From Beggiatoa alba B18LD (lineage in GTDB: Bacteria > Pseudomonadota > Gammaproteobacteria > Beggiatoales > Beggiatoaceae), in the NCBI RefSeq assembly GCF_000245015.1, contig NZ_JH600070.1:1101184-1165183 (forward strand): a stretch of DNA of 64,000 bases, read 5' to 3'. A program made the translations under genes and the position numbers. Below, piece by piece: positions 59,874 through 64,000 of the stretch; position 1 is the stretch's first letter, and each line of letters starts with the position of its first letter. Under the pieces are notes generated by a model. The model had not been told where the DNA came from, made no database searches, and was given only the letters and a program-made list of their open reading frames with translations.

Positions 59874-59897
59874 AGTACACTATATTTTTAGTGTACT
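59874..59897. promoter_or_regulatory. Perfect inverted repeat, probable copper-operon operator
   Basis: AGTACACTA (59874-59882) and TAGTGTACT (59889-59897) flank TATTTT. It is 32 bp upstream of the first copper gene, where a repressor or activator would bind. The GTACAC arms resemble copper-regulator half-sites in general style, but no exact CueR, CusR or CopY consensus is matched. Confidence 0.5.
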
Positions 59898-59940
59898 GAG
59901 CGTTTTTATAAAAGTCAAAAAATAACCTGCGAATGCTTAA

Positions 59941-59977
59941 TTGATACGAAATACTTTTTAACAAGTATTCGTATCAA
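59941..59977. promoter_or_regulatory. Strong hairpin between small ORF and copper operon
   Basis: TTGATACGAAATACTT (59941-59956) pairs with AAGTATTCGTATCAA (59963-59977) with one bulged A, loop TTTAAC. It is 28 bp after the stop of the 64-aa gene (which reads leftward), so it may end that transcript, or be a second operator of the copper operon. Confidence 0.5.
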
Positions 59978-60005
59978 ATAACGTTTAAAAATAAATTGCA
60001 ATCAA

Positions 60006-60200
60006 TCATTTTTTCTCATCAGATTTAATATCCGTTTCGCCCTTCTCGGCTTCTTCGGGCTTTTCCTGATGACCATATTGCCCTGTAATTTGTGCCTTTA
60101 ACGCTTTTTCCATCAAACTCTGCGGGGTATCAGCTTGCATAAATTTAAAGGTTTGGCGAATCATCTCTTCATTCACATTTTTAGGTTCATTGTTAGACAT
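60006..60200 (-). CDS. Small charged hypothetical protein
   Basis: 64 residues; Glu/Lys-rich and probably disordered at its C-terminus (EKPEEAEKGETDIKSDEKK), helical near EEMIRQTFKFMQADTPQSLMEKALKAQ. Start at 60200 has CGGAG about 9 nt upstream on its strand. It lies between the response-regulator terminator and the copper operon, transcribed leftward. No family recognised. Coding potential is fair because of the SD and biased composition. Confidence 0.6.
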   Translation of the reverse strand: MSNNEPKNVNEEMIRQTFKFMQADTPQSLMEKALKAQITGQYGHQEKPEEAEKGETDIKSDEKK

Positions 60201-60239
60201 CGCATTATCTCCGTGGTTAAAGACTTAAGTTTAGCATAA

Positions 60240-60277
60240 AAAAAGCCTTAGCTAATTAAACAGATAAGGCTTTTTTA
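60240..60277 (-). terminator. Intrinsic terminator after the response-regulator gene
   Basis: AAAAAGCCTTA and TAAGGCTTTTTT pair around a 14-nt loop, with T tracts in both directions. It sits 25 bp after the stop of the sigma-54 response regulator. Confidence 0.88.
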
Positions 60278-60301
60278 TAGTTCTATAACATTCCGTTTCG
60301 G

Positions 60302-61711
60302 TTAAGGGCTAGGCGTTGTTTTACCCATGCGTTGCATTTTGCTATACAACGTTGTGCGATTAATGCCTAACACCCGCGCCGCTTTGCTCAAATTGCCTTG
60401 GCTGGTTTTTAAAGCCGCATTGATATATCGCCGTTCCCAATCTAATAAGACATCATCTAGGGAGAAATTACCCGTATTAATCTGCCGTAAAATGGCTTCT
60501 TCTGAATCAATATCGGCTAATTCTTGGCGATTAATATCGGTCTCTAATTCCATTTCTAACAAAGCACGTGGCACTTGCTGATTCGGATATTTTGCACCAA
60601 TGCGAATCACAATATTACGTAATTCTCGAATATTTCCTGGAAAACTGTAGCCCATCCAAGCCTGTTTTGCAGTATTATCCAATTGAAACAACGTGCCCAT
60701 TTCTTTATAAAACTGTTGGAAATGTTCTAATAAAACCAGACGGTCATCGCCCCGCTCGCGCAACGGAGGCACACGAATTGTTAAAACGCTTAAACGGTGA
60801 TACAAATCGGCGCGAAAATGTCCTGCCTGCACTTCTTCCCGTAAATCTCGGTTACTTGCCGCAATAATTCGTGCATTAGATTGACGAACTTTTGTTTCAC
60901 CAATGCGATAATATTCACCGTTTTCTAAAACCCGTAATAATTTAGACTGTAAAGACAACGGCATCTCGCCGATTTCGTCTAAAATCAAACTACCATCGCC
61001 CGCCTCTTCAAAAAATCCCGCCCGTGCTGTGCCCGCTCCTGTAAACGCACCTTTAGCATGACCAAATAATTGCGCTTCTAACAATTCCGACGTAAACGCC
61101 GCACAGTTCAAGGTTAAACAAGGTAAATGAGCGCGACAGCTTTGTGTGTGCAAACATTGCGCAACTAACTCTTTACCTGAACCCGATTCCCCTTGAATTA
61201 ACACGGAAAATGGAGAGTTAGCAAACTGCTGAATCTGTGCGCGTAACATATTCATCGCACTACTTTGCCCAATTAAATGACACTCACGTTTCTCTACAGG
61301 CGTTGCAACATACTGTTCAGCCTCTAAAATCATCACCTGATGTTTTAAACGCGCTTTTAATAACTCAATATCGCAAGGCTTAGGAATAAAATCCACCGCG
61401 CCTAAAGTCAAGGCATGACGGACATTCTCCTGAGTATCCTGACCTGAAAGAATTAAAATCTTCATGCTAGGATTAAATGCTAATAAATCAGAAACTAACG
61501 CAAAACCCTCATCGGGGCTGTGCGGTGTTGGCGGTAAACCCAAATCTATCAACGCAATATTGGGTAAAATAGGCGCGGTATATAAAAAACGCTTCGCCTC
61601 TTCCCGTGTTCCAACGGCATTAATCGCAAAACTATCACGCAAAACAAACGCGAAAGAATCCGTAATAGCCTGATCATCATCAACCAATAACAAGCTGGGT
61701 AAATCAGCCAT
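60302..61711 (-). CDS. Sigma-54-dependent response regulator (NtrC/PrsR type)
   Basis: 469 residues from ATG 61711, with AAAGGA about 10 nt upstream; a 9-codon longer frame is less likely. Receiver domain (1-125) with Asp11-13 pocket and phospho-Asp56 in ALIDLGLPP. AAA+ domain (about 150-380) with Walker A GESGSGKE, the sigma-54 contact GAFTGA in AKGAFTGAGTAR, and Walker B LILDEIGEM. C-terminal HTH (GNLSKAARVLGINRTTLYSKMQRMG). The LDLGLPP/DEGFALVSDL pattern is like PEP-CTERM regulator PrsR, so it may activate sigma-54 promoters for exopolysaccharide or surface genes. No kinase gene is adjacent. Hairpin terminator follows. Confidence 0.91.
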   Translation of the reverse strand: MADLPSLLLVDDDQAITDSFAFVLRDSFAINAVGTREEAKRFLYTAPILPNIALIDLGLPPTPHSPDEGFALVSDLLAFNPSMKILILSGQDTQENVRHALTLGAVDFIPKPCDIELLKARLKHQVMILEAEQYVATPVEKRECHLIGQSSAMNMLRAQIQQFANSPFSVLIQGESGSGKELVAQCLHTQSCRAHLPCLTLNCAAFTSELLEAQLFGHAKGAFTGAGTARAGFFEEAGDGSLILDEIGEMPLSLQSKLLRVLENGEYYRIGETKVRQSNARIIAASNRDLREEVQAGHFRADLYHRLSVLTIRVPPLRERGDDRLVLLEHFQQFYKEMGTLFQLDNTAKQAWMGYSFPGNIRELRNIVIRIGAKYPNQQVPRALLEMELETDINRQELADIDSEEAILRQINTGNFSLDDVLLDWERRYINAALKTSQGNLSKAARVLGINRTTLYSKMQRMGKTTPSP

Positions 61712-61828
61712 AATCCAAAATCCTTTAGTTATTTTCAATCATCATATAAGGAATACTGTGTGTTATTCTGACATATGTCATAAATATGACACAAGCCCTA
61801 TTTGCTTGATTTACCCACAAGAAAACAG

Positions 61829-62206
61829 CTAATTTTCTGCTTTAATTCCCGCCCATACTAACAATAACCACCCGATTAAAAACGCACTTCCACCAATCGG
61901 CGTAACAATGCCCAAATAATGCACACCCGACAGACTAAGTACATACAAGCTCCCTGAAAACAGTATAATACCCGCCAATAAAAACCAGCCTGCCATGACA
62001 ACCCAACGAAAAGAGGTTAAAAGCCTTGTTAAAATACCAATTATTAACAACGCTAACGCATGAAATAAATGATAACTGACCCCCGTTTGATACACCGCAA
62101 ACATCTCAGCACTCAACACAGGCTTTAAACCGTGCGCCCCAAAAGCACCCAAACTAACCGCTAAAAAAGCATTCAAACTACCCAGAATCACAAAAATTTT
62201 ACCCAT
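61829..62206 (-). CDS. DUF423 (YgdD-like) membrane protein
   Basis: 125 residues from ATG 62206, where AAGGGTG precedes it; a longer frame up to 62323 would overlap ispB on the other strand. Four membrane helices are evident (about 4-24, 44-62, 70-91, 98-118). The family signatures are GSLNAFLAVSLGAFGAHGLKPVLS (9-32), FHALALLIIG and LFSGSLYVLSLSG followed by TPIGGSAFLIGW, as in E. coli YgdD. Function in bacteria is unknown. Confidence 0.88.
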   Translation of the reverse strand: MGKIFVILGSLNAFLAVSLGAFGAHGLKPVLSAEMFAVYQTGVSYHLFHALALLIIGILTRLLTSFRWVVMAGWFLLAGIILFSGSLYVLSLSGVHYLGIVTPIGGSAFLIGWLLLVWAGIKAEN

Positions 62207-62251
62207 TAATGACACCCTTCTTTTTACCCCTAACGAAATAAAAAAATTAAT

Positions 62252-63223
62252 ATGATGGATATTACTGCTATCCAAACGCTCATTAAAGACGACATGCAAG
62301 CCGTCAACGCACTGATACAACAACGGTTACACTCCGATGTAGCTCTTATCAACCAATTAGGGACTTACATCATCAATAGTGGTGGGAAACGCCTGCGCCC
62401 CGTCCTTCTCATCCTCAGTGCCAATGCGTTTGGTTATCAAGGGACAAACCATATCAAACTGGCTACGGTTATTGAATTCATTCATACAGCCACCCTACTG
62501 CACGATGACGTTGTTGATGCCTCCGAACTCCGACGTGGCAAACAAACCGCCAATGCCGTTTGGGGTAATGAAGCCAGTGTTTTAGTTGGTGACTTCCTCT
62601 ACACCCGCGCTTTTCAAATGATGGTTGAAGTCCAAAACATGCGCATTATGGAAATCCTCTCCAATGCAACAAATATCATTGCTGAAGGCGAAGTGATGCA
62701 ACTCCTAAACTGCCATGAACCCAACGTGACCGAAGCCGACTACCTCACCGTCATCCGCTCCAAAACTGCCAAACTCTTCGAAGCCGCCCTACAACTCGGC
62801 GCAATCATCACCCAACAACCCCCCCACATAGAAAGCACAATAGCCCGCTACGGAATGCACCTAGGCACAGCCTTCCAAATCATCGACGACGTACTCGACT
62901 ACAGCTCAACCGCTGAAGAAATGGGCAAAAATGTTGGCGATGACCTCGCCGAAGGCAAACCCACACTACCGCTCATCTACGCCATGAAACACGGCAACCC
63001 CGACGAAAAAGCCATGCTCCAAGAAACCATCCGTCACGGCGGACGCGAGAATATTCAACAAGTTCTTAAAGCGATTGAATCAACCAACGCGATAGCATAT
63101 ACTAAACAGTCTGCAATACAAGAAATGAACAAAGCCATAGAAGCCTTAAATGGTCTGCCGTCAACCCCCTATTTAGACGCGCTTTATTCTCTCGCGCATT
63201 TCTCAGTGCATCGCAGTTACTAA
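62252..63223 (+). CDS. ispB: Octaprenyl diphosphate synthase
   Basis: 323 residues, full length. It extends farnesyl diphosphate with isopentenyl units to the C40 side chain of ubiquinone/menaquinone. First aspartate-rich motif DDVVDAS (85-91) followed by RRG, second DDVLDYSS (212-219), plus GGKRLRP (44-50) and the KTAKLFEAALQLGA loop. Start: two adjacent ATG codons at 62252 and 62255, with no strong SD. Divergent from the DUF423 gene, only 45 bp between the starts. The tRNA-Pro gene follows 22 bp after the stop. It is the last chromosomal-type gene before the probable integrated element. Confidence 0.95.
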   Translation: MMDITAIQTLIKDDMQAVNALIQQRLHSDVALINQLGTYIINSGGKRLRPVLLILSANAFGYQGTNHIKLATVIEFIHTATLLHDDVVDASELRRGKQTANAVWGNEASVLVGDFLYTRAFQMMVEVQNMRIMEILSNATNIIAEGEVMQLLNCHEPNVTEADYLTVIRSKTAKLFEAALQLGAIITQQPPHIESTIARYGMHLGTAFQIIDDVLDYSSTAEEMGKNVGDDLAEGKPTLPLIYAMKHGNPDEKAMLQETIRHGGRENIQQVLKAIESTNAIAYTKQSAIQEMNKAIEALNGLPSTPYLDALYSLAHFSVHRSY

Positions 63224-63244
63224 CTGCAAAAATCCCTAAAAAGT

Positions 63245-63321
63245 CGGAGTGTAGCTCAGTCTGGTAGAGCATTACTTTCGGGAAGTAAGGGTCGAAGGTT
63301 CGAATCCTTTCACTCCGACCA
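63245..63321 (+). tRNA. tRNA-Pro (anticodon CGG)
   Basis: 77 nt with a complete cloverleaf: acceptor CGGAGTG/CACTCCG, D arm GCTC/GAGC, anticodon stem TTACT/AGTAA with loop TTCGGGA (anticodon CGG), T arm GAAGG/CCTTTC with TTCGAAT, discriminator A and encoded CCA. It reads CCG codons. The integrase gene begins beyond its 3' end, pointing toward it, as at a tRNA attachment site. Confidence 0.97.
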
Positions 63322-63350
63322 CTTTAAAATCAATAACTTACCTCACTATA

Positions 63351-64000
63351 TTAGCGTTTTCTAATATTAACGTCCTCTAATATATAGATTTTTGTATTGT
63401 CGAGTTTTTCAAGTGCCTCACGCGCCTTGCTTTTTTCCAGATGTGCGTAATATTCTCGCGTTGTTCCAATATCTTTGTGTCTAAGCACTTCCTGCACAAT
63501 TTCGAGCCTCTCGCCTGCATTAATTAACCAGCTCCCGACCGTTCTTCTTAAGTCGTGTATGGTTAAACCCTCAATCTTGGCTTTCTTGCACGCCGTCGCA
63601 AAGCTGTTTTTGATGTTTTGTAGCCGTTCTCCGTTAGGGTGACTAAATACCCATGTACTACTGCGAACCCGGTATTTTTTGAGGGTGTTTAATGCGTGGA
63701 GGGCGTATTGATTTAAGGGTATCGACGCAGGGTCGCCGTTTTTGGTTTGGTTTAAATAGATGGTTTGGCTTTCCCAGTCTATTTGCGCCCAGCGAAGGTT
63801 AAGAATTTCGCCCTTTCTCATACCCGTTGCTAAGGCTAGTTGTATGAATGGTAATAACAGCGGGTTCTTTGATTCGCTAGCCGCTTGTATGAGGTGTTTT
63901 GCTTCCGCTACGGTTGCCCATCTTTTACGCCCCCTCGGTTTCTTTTCGCGGTTGCCTAGTGTGGGATTCGGCAAATTTTCATCATGGTCATAGTTGAGTT
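63351..64000 (-). CDS. Tyrosine recombinase/integrase (N-terminus beyond window)
   Basis: The visible 216 codons read without a stop from the right edge; in-frame codons continue upstream of a TTG at 63974, so the start and N-terminal core-binding domain lie outside. The catalytic domain is complete: Arg in ATGMRKGEIL, Lys in LNQTKNGDPAS, His-x-x-Arg in TIHDLRRTV, His in LRHKDIGTT and the nucleophile Tyr in REYYAHLEK. It is a phage/island-type integrase that recombines short DNA identities by a Tyr-DNA link. It reads toward tRNA-Pro, its end 30 bp from the tRNA CCA, consistent with an element inserted at the tRNA 3' end. Whether phage or island is unknown. Confidence 0.9.
   Translation of the reverse strand, partial: LNYDHDENLPNPTLGNREKKPRGRKRWATVAEAKHLIQAASESKNPLLLPFIQLALATGMRKGEILNLRWAQIDWESQTIYLNQTKNGDPASIPLNQYALHALNTLKKYRVRSSTWVFSHPNGERLQNIKNSFATACKKAKIEGLTIHDLRRTVGSWLINAGERLEIVQEVLRHKDIGTTREYYAHLEKSKAREALEKLDNTKIYILEDVNIRKR

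Overview
The window looks like the chromosome of a filamentous sulfur-oxidising gammaproteobacterium of the Beggiatoa/Thiotrichaceae type. This is inferred from gammaproteobacterial housekeeping genes (hemA, lipA, parC, ispB, metR/metE), moderately AT-rich DNA, CHAT-protease/TPR proteins, a XisI homologue and gene-free gaps filled with dispersed palindromic repeats. No rRNA or other marker fixes the genus, so this is a judgement from gene style. Nearly all the sequence is coding on one strand or the other. No CRISPR array, transposase or rRNA operon was seen.

Left part (1-11.6 kb). A secreted TPR-CHAT protein runs off the left edge. It is followed by a ureE with no urease genes nearby, mmsA, an M48 membrane protease and a lone xisI. 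Next comes the most system-like accessory locus: a 1136-residue CHAT protease / STAND-type NTPase / TPR protein whose TPR arm is seven almost identical 120-bp DNA units. It is followed on the same strand by a 60-aa protein, a two-helix membrane protein and a zinc-ribbon protein.

Central part (11.6-36.4 kb). An Ior-like molybdenum hydroxylase pair is followed by gspG with an odd Arg-repeat membrane protein, hemA, a divergent ispF-like gene and lipA. A methionine/SAM-cycle block (metR divergent from metE, then metK and ahcY) carries a textbook MetR operator. A seven-gene minus-strand operon encodes a Liv-type ABC importer flanked by two acyl/aryl-CoA ligases, probably for uptake and CoA activation of an organic acid. 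Upstream of it is a truncated-haemoglobin fused to a sulfite-oxidase-like Moco domain.

Right part (36.7-64 kb). This holds a single-chain nuclease-methyltransferase (type IIG/ISP-like), a large secreted beta-propeller protein, a MaoC hydratase, a YqiJ-like protein, and a sulfotransferase and thioester reductase starting back to back on GTG codons. It continues with a YhhQ transporter, a hydrolase, a parvulin lipoprotein, a histidine kinase with decayed receiver domains and parC. After parC comes an encapsulated-ferritin-type protein with its iron site intact but no encapsulin gene or targeting tail. The rest is an RsmB-like methyltransferase, a copper-resistance operon (His/Cys-rich protein, copA, copB), a sigma-54 response regulator, a DUF423 protein, ispB and tRNA-Pro(CGG). 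A tyrosine integrase running off the right edge suggests an integrated element begins there.

At least nine intergenic gaps share a modular repeat family: a palindrome with GACCTGCTAGG arms, a 9-nt-period ATTCTG/CAGAAT module bounded by GTCTGAATCAG, and linker modules. Some copies are 150-200 bp long and occur in both orientations. All functional statements rest on reading motifs by eye; no database search was possible.
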